Positions 17,300 through 26,937 of a stretch of 64,000 nucleotides of DNA are shown here, piece after piece. The notes below the pieces were generated by a model. That model was not told where the DNA came from and ran no database searches. It worked only from the letters and a program-made list of their open reading frames with translations. The position numbers were made by a program, and so were the translations under genes. The DNA lies in assembly GCA_002840685.1 (NCBI GenBank), contig PHBU01000002.1:1-64000 (forward strand), in the 5' to 3' direction. The stretch is from Chloroflexi bacterium HGW-Chloroflexi-6. GTDB taxonomy: Bacteria; Chloroflexota; Anaerolineae; Anaerolineales; Villigracilaceae. Within the stretch, counting starts at the first letter, position 1. The number at the start of each line of letters is the position of its first letter.

Positions 17300-18334
17300 A
17301 TGGCTGACAAAATTGCTTTTGGATCACCAGGGTGTGGGTACCTGATCATTGGCGGTCTGGGTGCGGGGCTATGCCTTGCCCTGATCCTTCTTTTGAGTTT
17401 CTTCGGTATGAATTTCGCCTGGGAAACGGTTGGAGCCGGTGACGCCGTGGCTGTACAGGTGGAGCAGACTGTGGTTGCGCGGCAAACCGCCGATGCCCTG
17501 GCTGCACAACAGACCCAGGCTGCGGTTGAGCAGCAAGCCCTGGGCACGGCCCTGGCTGTACAGTTGACCCAGCTTGCGGCCCCCCAGGATGCCGCTGACC
17601 AGGATGCCGCTGCCGCCCCCGATGCTGTCGATCCCAATAGTGGCATACAGCCGATTGCTCCGGTTGCCGATCCGAACAGCGGCGAGCCTCAGGTGAGTAT
17701 CCGCTTGCAAGCAAATGTGCGCAATGGTCCCGGCATAACCTGCAAGGCGGTCAGCGCTTTGCTCAAAGATTCCGTGGTGCCGGTTTTAGCAAAAAATAAA
17801 GATGGGAGCTGGCTTCTGATTAGACTGCCAGATGGAACAAATGGCTGGGTTGCCGCTTCGGTAACCAATGCTGCGGGTGTAGACATTTCAAGCTTTTCCG
17901 TGGCGAGCAACCCCCCGGTTTGCCCGCCGCCAGCAACCGCCACCCTAACACCCACGCCCACTTCGGCCGCCGCCGCGACCGCCACTTCCACGCCAAAGAC
18001 CGCTGGTCCCACACAGTTGGAGAAGACCTCCTGGCAGGTCGACTTTGCCTTCAGTGGCGGCAGTGATCGTCTACAGGTGACGTTTACCCAAAACGGCAGT
18101 GTGCTCAGCGGTTCAAACCGCGACAACAACGCCGAGCTCGACATCATCACTAATGGAACAGTGACGGGAAACACCGTGGTGATCACCTTTACGTTGTCGA
18201 ACGCTGGTAGCCCACGCGGCAGCATTACGTGCATTGGGACGATCTCGGGTTCACCCCAGACGATCTCGGGCACGTTCAGTTCGACAGAAGCCAATGGCAG
18301 CGTTGGCCCTAGCGGAAGTTGCACCTTCCGCTAA
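17300..18334 (+). CDS. Membrane-anchored SH3b domain protein
   Basis: N-terminal TM segment, Ala/Gln/Pro-rich linker, VSIRLQANVRNGPGITCKAVSALLKDSVVPVLAKNKDGSWLLIRLPDGTNGWVAASVT. Confidence 0.7.
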   Translation: MADKIAFGSPGCGYLIIGGLGAGLCLALILLLSFFGMNFAWETVGAGDAVAVQVEQTVVARQTADALAAQQTQAAVEQQALGTALAVQLTQLAAPQDAADQDAAAAPDAVDPNSGIQPIAPVADPNSGEPQVSIRLQANVRNGPGITCKAVSALLKDSVVPVLAKNKDGSWLLIRLPDGTNGWVAASVTNAAGVDISSFSVASNPPVCPPPATATLTPTPTSAAAATATSTPKTAGPTQLEKTSWQVDFAFSGGSDRLQVTFTQNGSVLSGSNRDNNAELDIITNGTVTGNTVVITFTLSNAGSPRGSITCIGTISGSPQTISGTFSSTEANGSVGPSGSCTFR

Positions 18335-18405
18335 CGGAAGCAGTGACGTTTACCCTGGCAGCCACTCGGAGTTCTCCGGTAAACGCTGGGACTTTGGGAC
18401 TAACA

Positions 18406-18440
18406 AGAACTCCCGCTCGCAATGAGCGGGAGTTCTTTTC
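18406..18440 (+). terminator. Rho-independent terminator
   Basis: AGAACTCCCGCTC-gcaat-GAGCGGGAGTTCT-TTTC. Confidence 0.8.
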
Positions 18441-18507
18441 GTGAGCCACCAAGGTGGGCATGTATGTAGGCACACTTTTGAAGCGCGGGCGCTTGTGAGC
18501 AAAGAGA

Positions 18508-18542
18508 AACCCCGCTCATAGTGAACGGGGTGTTTTTTTTTT
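18508..18542 (+). terminator. Second hairpin with a T10 tract
   Basis: CCCCGcTCAtagTGAaCGGGGtgTTTTTTTTTT. Confidence 0.65.
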
Positions 18543-18656
18543 GGCTATTCAGCAAGGATGGAGAGTTGTAACTATTTCTGTGATGTCTCTTTGGTGTTTC
18601 TTCGGCATGATTAGGTTACGTTTATCTTGATCATTACCTTCTATCCGGAATCTGGG

Positions 18657-18992
18657 CTATGTGTATTGTTTATTTAAGCGACTCCATTCTTCTCCAGAGA
18701 TGAGATACAAATTGCGTTTATCCATCCAGGCCTGGACAATGGTATATGCAAGTGTGTTATTTCTCAGGATCACTGTTGTCAGAAATTTTAGGAGTGAATC
18801 TGCTTTAACAGTTTGCAGTGTAGCGATGGTACGCGTTGAAAAACCAATCTGTGCTAAAAGCCGGGCAGGCGCAGGTTTATGAGTGAACGCGGTCACCGAT
18901 GTTTTGTCATCATCCACGAACCTGGCAGACTTAAATTTGACGAACCGATTTTTTAACAACATTCGGGCAGCTGCAGAATTTTTTGTTGGCAT
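18657..18992 (-). CDS. Hypothetical protein
   Basis: MPTKNSAAARMLLKNRFVKFKSARFVDDDKTSVTAFTHKPAPARLLAQIGFSTRTIATLQTVKADSLLKFLTTVILRNNTLAYTIVQAWMDKRNLYLISGEEWSRLNKQYT. Confidence 0.35.
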   Translation of the reverse strand: MPTKNSAAARMLLKNRFVKFKSARFVDDDKTSVTAFTHKPAPARLLAQIGFSTRTIATLQTVKADSLLKFLTTVILRNNTLAYTIVQAWMDKRNLYLISGEEWSRLNKQYT

Positions 18993-19294
18993 TTTGTGCC
19001 TCCTTCCATGAACAAATGAGATGAGTTTGAAAATCTTACGTTGGCGATGCTGGCTTTCGGGTTGTCTCGCATTGGGGTTACTCATTTGTTTGTTGTTTGC
19101 TCAAAGGATTTGAACAACAAATCGAATTCAAATTCTTGCAAACATGGGTGTTGTCAGGCTTTTGGTTTGCCAAACAAGAAAAAGCTTCTCGTAAAAAAGT
19201 TTTTGCGCCAGCAAATAGTGTATCTGTGGTGGGTGGAATGATCATGGTGGTTTTATTGGCGGCTCCTTTCAGGTGTTGGCCGGGAAAACAAAAA

Positions 19295-19322
19295 AGCGCT
19301 CCCTGAAACTCAGGGAGCGCTG
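19295..19322. terminator. Perfect hairpin, bidirectional-terminator-like
   Basis: AGCGCTCCCTGA-aac-TCAGGGAGCGCT preceded by A-tract. Confidence 0.45.
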
Positions 19323-19448
19323 ATAAACAGGCCCAATACACCCTGGGAGCCGCGCTGCGGACAAAAAGAATCCGAACACGACCGGGAACGCAATAATATG
19401 ATTATTTTATGCGGTTTGCGAAATTTGTCAAGTTTTTCACCGCGAATA

Positions 19449-19600
19449 CAGGGCTTTCACAAAGTACGTGGAGTATCACTACAAGGCACACTTTGCCGAA
19501 GCAGTCTCCTTTTAAAATGGGAAATACCTGGTCGGGAGAAGATTGCTTTGTCGCAAACCCCATTTTCTCAATAACATTTGGCTACTTTGTGAAAGCCCTG
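19449..19600. mobile_element. Putative MITE-like element with 18-bp perfect terminal inverted repeats
   Basis: CAGGGCTTTCACAAAGTA (19449-19466) and exact reverse complement TACTTTGTGAAAGCCCTG (19583-19600); no coding content. Confidence 0.5.
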
Positions 19601-19685
19601 GTAAGGCAGGTTGGAAACGCTTACAAGGCCAACTTGCCAACACTATAGCCTGTCTGAACGCCTATTTTTAGTGGGAACACAAGAG

Positions 19686-20018
19686 TTAATTTTCTTTCTT
19701 TTTCTTCCATTTAAGAGTTATTTCATAATTTACTTCACCCCCAACCTTACCAACAGCAAAGATTCCCGCCTCCCCAATCGCCTTTAAACCAAATTTAATT
19801 TCCGCTTCATCGACATGCAAATCTTCAAACTCTCGCAAAACAGCTTTTGCAGCTGATTTAACACCTGAAAAAGATTGGATAAATTTTTCTTTTGCATCTC
19901 TTATAGTAATCTCGTTTTGCTGCTCCACCCCGAAGTTATCAGTTTCTTTTTTATCTGTGGAAGATATCTCAACTAAAACATTACCTTCTTCAAGTTCATA
20001 TTTTATGAAGTTGCCCAT
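19686..20018 (-). CDS. Trypsin-co-occurring domain 1 (Trypco1 / CU044_2847-like) protein
   Basis: MGNFIKYELEEGNVLVEISS...AKEKFIQSFSGVKSAAKAVLREFEDLHVDEAEIKFGLKAIGEAGIFAVGKVGGEVNYEITLKWKKKKEN; FGLK..GEAG..AVGKVGGE.NYEITL.W pattern. Confidence 0.75.
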   Translation of the reverse strand: MGNFIKYELEEGNVLVEISSTDKKETDNFGVEQQNEITIRDAKEKFIQSFSGVKSAAKAVLREFEDLHVDEAEIKFGLKAIGEAGIFAVGKVGGEVNYEITLKWKKKKEN

Positions 20019-20199
20019 ATAACCTCCGAATTATTGCTGATTGTAAGCGCTTATCATCCAGCTACTTATTCAAGCCTTTATTGTATGATTGCATGTATAA
20101 TTATACCAATTCATTAAAGTTTGTACTGTTTTTGATTTGGCAAATTAAAGGGTAACCTGCTTAGAGCGTTTTATGAACTTTTGACTTTGGTAAACTCTG

Positions 20200-20990
20200 A
20201 TGATGAGCAGAAAAGCCTATCCCAGTGATGTAACAGATGAAGAATTGGCCTTTGTCGCGCCCTATTTGATGTTGATGAGAGAAGATGCCCCGCAACGCGA
20301 TTATGAATTGCGAGAAGTCTTCAACGGGGTGCGGTATGTTGTCCGCACTGGATATCCGTGGCGTTCCTTGCCACACGTTTTGCCACCTTGGGTGGCAGTC
20401 TACCAACAATCACAGCGTTGGATTGCACCAAGGTGTTTGAAGCCATCGTTCACGATTTGCGAGCCCTGCTTCGCTTGGCGAAAGGCAAGCAAGAGCAACC
20501 CACCGCAGCGATTTTTGATGGCCGCACGATGCAGTCCACGCCCGAAAGCGGAGAACGTGCCGGATACGACGGGCACAAAAAGCGAAAAGGTAGCAAAATC
20601 CATCTGGCAGTAGACACATTAGGGTATCTTTTGGCTTTGCATGTTACACCAGCCAATGAGCAAGAGCGTGTCCAAGTCCAGATATTGGCTGAAAAAGTTC
20701 AGGAAGTGACCGGGAATTCAGTTGAAATTGCCTATGTCGATCAAGGCTATACCGGTGAAAATGCTGAACAAGCCGCAAAGCAGGCTGGTATTGAGTTGAT
20801 GGTGGTCAAACTACCAGAAGCAAAGAAAGGTTTCGTTCTCCTACCGAGACGATGGGTTGTTGAACGTAGTTTTGCTTGGACGGCTCGATTTCGTAGATTG
20901 GCGCGAGATTTCATGCGAGGCGCACACCTGTTTGGAGCACAAAGACATACTCTGTCTCCCAAAAGCCATCTGGGTCGCGTGGGGCGGTGA
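20200..20990 (+). pseudogene. IS5-family (DDE) transposase, frameshifted and C-terminally disrupted
   Basis: Frame 1: KAYPSDVTDEELAFVAPYL...[41 protein letters not shown]. Frame 2: [65 protein letters not shown]...[19 protein letters not shown]. Frame change near 20420; atypical C-terminus. Confidence 0.85.
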
Positions 20991-21494
20991 AGAATCACCA
21001 GAGCCTAAATACTTGTGGCGTTATCTGCATTGTTATCCAGTTGAGTATTGGTATTGTTTTGTCATGCAAAGTTTGTATTGGGCTTTGCGCATACTTAGCT
21101 CACTAGTACAGGGCGAGTGTTAGAGCGACCTGATACGGCTTATCACTTAGAATTTTGGGCGGGCACATCCAATTGGCGTTGATACATCATGCCTAGTAGA
21201 AAAACAAACGGAATTGACACCTGGAAGAGTTTGCCAAGGAATGGACGATAGTTGTGTTCGGAGTGGTACACCAACCAAGCGCCAAAAACGTGCAAAAATG
21301 CTCTTGGATGAAAAAAGGGAAAGGATGCCAAAGAATGAGTCTAGTACGCTTTGATATCGTCAAAAAAGATAAACAGGCTATCTCTGCGACTTGAAATTGG
21401 ATTATTTAGGGTCCGTTCACGCCATCGGCTAATACTAGATAGGTTCACCTAGTGTAAACTCAAAAATTTAAATATCATCTTGAACAGGCAGTTC

Positions 21495-24053
21495 ATGAAT
21501 ATCCAAAACAGCATAGTCGCAATCTTGAACAAAGAAGGCCAAATAGCAGGCACAGGCTTTCTCGTTGAAAGAAATACGATATTAACCTGTTTTCATGTTG
21601 TTGCACAAGCAAACAGCGGTCCTGGCCAACAGGTAAATGTTCGATTTGAAGCTGATAGCACGGACAAACTGGCAAATGTTGACAATAAACATTGGAGTCC
21701 AAGTGAAGAAATGGATTTAGCGGTTTTGCATATTAGTGAAACGCCTAAATCAGCTACTTATCTTCCAATTGGTATAAGCAATATTGCGGCAGGTAATGAC
21801 TTCCGCACATATGGATATGCAACTGTTGGGCGGGTACAAGGTATTGGGGCAAGGGGAAAAATCATTGACGAAGTTGATCAAGGTAAGTTACTCCAAATCA
21901 GCTCTCAACAAATAGATCATGGCATGAGCGGTGCCCCAGTAATAGATGATGTGCAACAAGCTGTTGTAGGAATAATCTCGTGGGGCAAAAGTTCTCAACG
22001 AGATCTCAAGAATAGAGATACAGTATTTGCAATTAGCTTAGGCTCAATAAGCAGTATTTGGGATAAGCTACCTGCGCCAAAGATAAGTTCGGGACAAAAT
22101 CATAACTCCACTGAAGTTATACACAACTTAAACCCACGAACAGATTTTGTTGGTAGAAACAAAGAAATTATACAGATAATCGATTGGCTACAATCTAAAA
22201 GAGCTATTTTGTATGTTTATGGGATAGGGGGAATAGGGAAAACAGCATTGGTCATTGAAAGTTGTTACCGAATCATCGAAGATGACTTTGCATCAAAAAT
22301 GGGGTTTGAATATTTTATTTGGACAAGCGCCAGAGAGAGAGAAATCGATATCGATGATATTTTAGATACGATTGCGAGAACTCAGGATAAAGTTTTTATC
22401 ACGAGACTGGATCAAGAAGATAAACTGCTAGCTATTATTAAACTTTTATCAAATCACAGAACATTATTGCTTGTAGATAACTACGAACAAATCAAAGACC
22501 CCAAAGTCATAAGTTTTCTTATAAACATTCCTTCGCCAACTAAAATAATAATAACTTCTCGCAAAAGGACCGATGATTTCCCAAATTCAAAGCGATTTCC
22601 TATTAAGCCCTTAGCAAACGAGGAAATTAACGAGCTAATACAGCTTGAACTCGATCGGCTAGGGGAAACCTATCATGATAATAATACTCTTCTGACGGAG
22701 CACTTGATCACATATACGGGGGGATTACCATTGGCCGTTAAGTGGGTTTTAGGCTTATTAGTAGACAGTGGATACTCAATTATAGAAATTGGCACCCTTT
22801 TTTCATCGGCACACGGCACCATCTTTGAGGATCTTTTTGAAAAAGCTTGGAATCTATTAAGTACTCATGAGAAAGATGCTCTCATGAGTATTGCAATATA
22901 TCCGGCATCGGTCAATAAGCTGGAGATTTCAGCAGCTTCTGATGTCAACAAAGATCAGATAGATACTGATGTAACTAGGCTAATGGAGTTATCACTTATT
23001 GAGGCGATTATTAAATCAGGAAATAGCGATATTCGGTTTTCCTTACATCCTTTCACGAGGCAATTTGCTTTAGCTAAAGCAAAAAACGAAACTGGTTTTT
23101 TTTCGAAATGCCTATTGAGAATCTCTGGGTATCTTATTGCAATTACCCAACACTTACCTAATAGCCATGATTGGAAAGATAAGATACTTACACTACACGA
23201 GGATGATATACAGATAATAATTAAGCTTGCGATTATGTTATACGAATCTAGCGAATGGGATGAACTAATAACGCTTAGAGAAAATGTCTGGTATTACCTA
23301 TCAATAAAAGGATATTGGAAAGAAAGAATAAAAATGGATGAGCTAGCCGTTAATGCGGCAGAGATTGTTGGTAACAAAACACTGCGACCTTGGGTACTTG
23401 TTCACACATTAAGTTGGATCACTTTTAAGCAAGGGCATCCTGAAATTTCAGCAGAATATTGCAGACAAGCCTTAAAAATATATCAGGAGCTAGGCAACAA
23501 AAAGGAAATCGCTTTTACGAAAGTAAGGTTAGGCTTGGTTGAGTATGAGCTTAAGAATTACATCTTAGCTGAGACTTTACATACAGATGCTCTTGCCTCT
23601 GCGCGAAAGCTAGATGATCAAGACTTGATATTATGGATACTGGGTAACCTGGGTGATATTTATTCGCATCAAGGATTATTTGAAAAGGCTAGGTCGGTTT
23701 TACATGAAGGTTTGGTAGTTGCTAATCAATTAGGCTGGCCAGTCAGAAGAGGCCTTCTGAATTATAAAATTGCATATTCTTATTTGGTCGAAGGCCTTTA
23801 TTCAAAAGCCATTGAATATTTCAAAAAATCTTTGATAATTCTAGATGTTAGCGAAGGATCACATATAGATATTGTAGCAAGAGCTAACTTGGGGCTTTGT
23901 TTATCGTTCCATAGATTAAGCCAATTTATTGAAGCGAAAGAACTTTACAATAGCACTGTAAAAGGTTTAATATCATCTCTCGATATACACGAGGAATTTG
24001 TAGTAAATATTTTACATGAACTATCTCAAGTATATGAAGTAAATAAAGGTTAG
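21495..24053 (+). CDS. Trypsin-like serine protease - NB-ARC/NACHT-type STAND NTPase - TPR fusion
   Basis: Protease triad: GTGFLVERNTILTCFHVV (His), EEMDLAVL (Asp), DHGMSGAPVID (Ser); P-loop YGIGGIGKTALV; Walker B LLLVDNYEQ; sensor KIIITSRKR; GGLPLAVKWVLG; C-terminal TPR-like repeats. Confidence 0.85.
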   Translation: MNIQNSIVAILNKEGQIAGTGFLVERNTILTCFHVVAQANSGPGQQVNVRFEADSTDKLANVDNKHWSPSEEMDLAVLHISETPKSATYLPIGISNIAAGNDFRTYGYATVGRVQGIGARGKIIDEVDQGKLLQISSQQIDHGMSGAPVIDDVQQAVVGIISWGKSSQRDLKNRDTVFAISLGSISSIWDKLPAPKISSGQNHNSTEVIHNLNPRTDFVGRNKEIIQIIDWLQSKRAILYVYGIGGIGKTALVIESCYRIIEDDFASKMGFEYFIWTSAREREIDIDDILDTIARTQDKVFITRLDQEDKLLAIIKLLSNHRTLLLVDNYEQIKDPKVISFLINIPSPTKIIITSRKRTDDFPNSKRFPIKPLANEEINELIQLELDRLGETYHDNNTLLTEHLITYTGGLPLAVKWVLGLLVDSGYSIIEIGTLFSSAHGTIFEDLFEKAWNLLSTHEKDALMSIAIYPASVNKLEISAASDVNKDQIDTDVTRLMELSLIEAIIKSGNSDIRFSLHPFTRQFALAKAKNETGFFSKCLLRISGYLIAITQHLPNSHDWKDKILTLHEDDIQIIIKLAIMLYESSEWDELITLRENVWYYLSIKGYWKERIKMDELAVNAAEIVGNKTLRPWVLVHTLSWITFKQGHPEISAEYCRQALKIYQELGNKKEIAFTKVRLGLVEYELKNYILAETLHTDALASARKLDDQDLILWILGNLGDIYSHQGLFEKARSVLHEGLVVANQLGWPVRRGLLNYKIAYSYLVEGLYSKAIEYFKKSLIILDVSEGSHIDIVARANLGLCLSFHRLSQFIEAKELYNSTVKGLISSLDIHEEFVVNILHELSQVYEVNKG

Positions 24054-24061
24054 GTGTATTT

Positions 24062-24589
24062 ATGATGCAACAGTATTCTTTGCCACAAGATTTCAAGATT
24101 TTGATACGAGAAAAGAAGCTTGAAATAATTCGAGGGGTGCTGAATTTAAGCAATGACCAAATTGATAAATATATAAAAAAAGAAAAACATCATCGATTTT
24201 CGCTAGTGGTTGCCTTTCAGAATAAAAAATTTCTAATGTTACGCAATAATTACAGAGATTTAGGCTGGGAATTGCCAGGTGGGTCGGTTGATAACGGAGA
24301 AACCTACGAAGAAGCAGCTCGTCGAGAATTACTTGAAGAGGCTGGATTTTTCACCGCGAAAGTCTTTCCTATTTGCGCAATTCTAGCGCAGGTAAATTCC
24401 CCTAAAAAAACATTATATAGCTTTGGAATAGCTTTTGCGACATTGTCTTTTGTAGATACAGGAAAAACTGAACTTCAGACCAAAGAAAAAGAATTTTTTC
24501 TTATCCAACCTGATAAAACAATGTTCGTAAATCATAAAGTGATCAATATAGCGATAAAAAAAATAATAGATTTATCATGTTTGCAATAG
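24062..24589 (+). CDS. NUDIX hydrolase
   Basis: LPGGSVDNGETYEEAARRELLEEAGF matches the Nudix box GX5EX7REUXEEXGU. Confidence 0.9.
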   Translation: MMQQYSLPQDFKILIREKKLEIIRGVLNLSNDQIDKYIKKEKHHRFSLVVAFQNKKFLMLRNNYRDLGWELPGGSVDNGETYEEAARRELLEEAGFFTAKVFPICAILAQVNSPKKTLYSFGIAFATLSFVDTGKTELQTKEKEFFLIQPDKTMFVNHKVINIAIKKIIDLSCLQ

Positions 24590-24602
24590 AATCTCAACGC
24601 CC

Positions 24603-25823
24603 ATGAAACTATTATTCGATATCAAAGAAGTAAAAGAATACATAGAATCTATTAATCAAAAGTTACATATTTTCAAGCAAGATTTTTATATTGAAGAGAT
24701 TTTGGGAGGATTTATAAATAAAATTTATCTTATAAAAGATCAAAATGGTTCTATTATCCTGAAACAGACTTGGCCTTATTTTTACACTAGTGGGCCATCA
24801 TGGCCATTGAGTTTAGCAAGATTTTCGGTAGAAGTTACTTGTTTATTGAAATTCAATGATATAGCTCCTGGTTTTTCTCCAAGAGTCATTTATCGAGATT
24901 ATTCAAACAAAATAATACTGATGGAATATTTACTCAACTATAAGAGCATAGACAATTTTATAGATAATTACTTTACTATACCTCAATTGGCTGAGCAGTT
25001 AGCTTATTTTTTGGCTCATATAACCTTCCATACATCAGATTTTTCCATAAGCAGTACATCCAAAAAGGTTCTAGCAAAGAAACTAATTAATCCATCCATA
25101 GTTAGTATCTCTGAAAATTTAGTTTTTTCAGACCCATTTATTAGGAACGAAAAACCCCTATCTAAATCTTATTTGGATGATGAAAGAAATGCCATACTAT
25201 GTGATCCCGAAATAAAATATGAACTTGCTATATTGAAGAATAGATTTATTAATTACCCTCAATCTCTTTTACATGGGGACTTGCATCAAGGCAGTATTTT
25301 ATCTAATGGCACCAATATTAAGATCATTGATCCTGAATTCGGTTTTTTAGGCCCGATAGGATATGACTTAGGTTTAGTTCTATCAACGCTAATCACATCT
25401 TTTGTAAGTTTGAGTGAAGAAAGCCCAAACACTCCCAGCATGAAAGTGTATTTTAGAAATACCATTAAGGATTTTTGGTTCAACTACAAAAAGATTTTTC
25501 TCGAACTGTGGGAGAAGGATACAACGGGCCATATGTTTAATCAAGCCTATTGGGATTTTGAAGGCGGTAATGAAAAGTTTACATGCTACAAAAATGATTA
25601 CATGATACAAATACTACAAGATTCTTGCGGTTATGCCGGAAGCAGAATACTGGCAGGTACTATTGGTAGTATCACCTTTCCCTGCATCGAAAAAATATCA
25701 GGCAGTAATAATAAAAAAAATGTCGAAATAAGAGCAATAAATATTGGTAAAAAACTTGTTTTGAAAAGAAAAAATATCAATGAAGTTAGCACAATCTTGG
25801 ATTTGATTACTGAAACGGATTAA
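24603..25823 (+). CDS. Methylthioribose-kinase-like (MtnK/APH-fold) phosphotransferase
   Basis: SLLHGDLHQGSILSNGTNIKIIDPEFGFLGPIGYDLGLVLSTLI (Brenner HGDLH, DPEF) and C-terminal CGYAGSRILAGTIGSITFPCIEKISGSNNKKNVEIRAINIGKKLVLKR, as in MtnK. Confidence 0.75.
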   Translation: MKLLFDIKEVKEYIESINQKLHIFKQDFYIEEILGGFINKIYLIKDQNGSIILKQTWPYFYTSGPSWPLSLARFSVEVTCLLKFNDIAPGFSPRVIYRDYSNKIILMEYLLNYKSIDNFIDNYFTIPQLAEQLAYFLAHITFHTSDFSISSTSKKVLAKKLINPSIVSISENLVFSDPFIRNEKPLSKSYLDDERNAILCDPEIKYELAILKNRFINYPQSLLHGDLHQGSILSNGTNIKIIDPEFGFLGPIGYDLGLVLSTLITSFVSLSEESPNTPSMKVYFRNTIKDFWFNYKKIFLELWEKDTTGHMFNQAYWDFEGGNEKFTCYKNDYMIQILQDSCGYAGSRILAGTIGSITFPCIEKISGSNNKKNVEIRAINIGKKLVLKRKNINEVSTILDLITETD

Positions 25824-25830
25824 ATTAGCC

Positions 25831-26295
25831 ATGAAGTCTTTTTTCTTAGTTCTCGCGAACTCATTAAGAAATACATTTTGGAAAATTATTGGGGCAAAAA
25901 CTGTTGGCGTAAGAATAATTGCAGTAAATAACTACGATGAAGTGTTGTTAGTAAAACACACATATAAGCCAGGATGGCATCTTCCCGGAGGAGGCATTAA
26001 GCGCAATGAAACACTTTTTGAGGCTGCAATCCGAGAGCTTTACGAGGAAACAGGTACAAAGATAACTAACATAAAATTCCTGGGGATATATAATGATTTC
26101 TCTGAAGGCAGAAATGATCACATAGTTTTGTTTACAGGAAGTGTTATTACAACTGTAACTGTAAACAGCTTCGAAATTGAGGATCTAAAGTTTTTTTCTA
26201 GAGATGAATTCCCCAAAGATTTAGATATGCATTGCAAAAATAAAATATATCAATTTCTGGATTGTGAGCCTAGTGCTCATATTGGAAAATGGTAA
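25831..26295 (+). CDS. NUDIX hydrolase
   Basis: HLPGGGIKRNETLFEAAIRELYEETGT: Nudix box. Confidence 0.88.
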   Translation: MKSFFLVLANSLRNTFWKIIGAKTVGVRIIAVNNYDEVLLVKHTYKPGWHLPGGGIKRNETLFEAAIRELYEETGTKITNIKFLGIYNDFSEGRNDHIVLFTGSVITTVTVNSFEIEDLKFFSRDEFPKDLDMHCKNKIYQFLDCEPSAHIGKW

Positions 26296-26876
26296 TGTCA
26301 GTGTTGGCTTATCTCAACTTTCATGCCCAACTGGAATGAGAATCGGAGCAGGTTGATACGGGTTACTACTTGGCGGGACACATGCCTTGGCAGGCGTTGC
26401 GGCTTTGCGTAAAACCTGAACTCTGTACTCTATGTTCCACATTCTGCACCCTAAAATCATGTAATTTCGAATTTCTTACCCCACTTGGCTACAAAAACAG
26501 ACGTTTTGTGACAGTTTTCCACCACTTTCTGCGAATCTTAGAGCCGGATTTGTGACTAGCTTATGCGGTTTCTCAAAAAATGGGGGAATGTATCGTCATT
26601 ATGGCTGGTTTTAGCGCCAAAGCGAGTGAATATTCCAAAAATCTGTATCTCAGGGGTGCGGAACATGGGCTATGGGTCAAGAAAATAACATTTTGGATGG
26701 GTTCGCCGAGCAGGCGCAAAACTAGGCTTGATTTGGGCAGGTGGAGTCGCTTGTGCATGGAAATTTGATTGTTTTTCCACGTGGTGATATGAAAATGTTT
26801 TCGAAGAGTTGTAAACCCCAGATTTTGAGGCTTACTTGCCATACCAAAATCATGCAATACACCAAGACCAAATTAT

Positions 26877-26919
26877 AAAAGTATCCTGATTGCCTGAAAA
26901 AACAAACCAGGATACTTTT
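26877..26919. terminator. Bidirectional terminator hairpin
   Basis: AAAAGTATCCTG ... CAGGATACTTTT, perfect 12-bp stem. Confidence 0.6.
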
Positions 26920-26937
26920 ATGATTTTCTATGAGCTT

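Noticed and set aside
21130-26380. Possible direct repeat flanking the trypsin-STAND/NUDIX block (CCTGATACGGCTTATCACTTAG...GGCGGGCACA near 21,130 vs GTTGATACGGGTTACTACTTGGCGGGACACA near 26,350)
   Set aside because: Similarity is short and gapped; could be boundary remnants but I cannot support it without an alignment.
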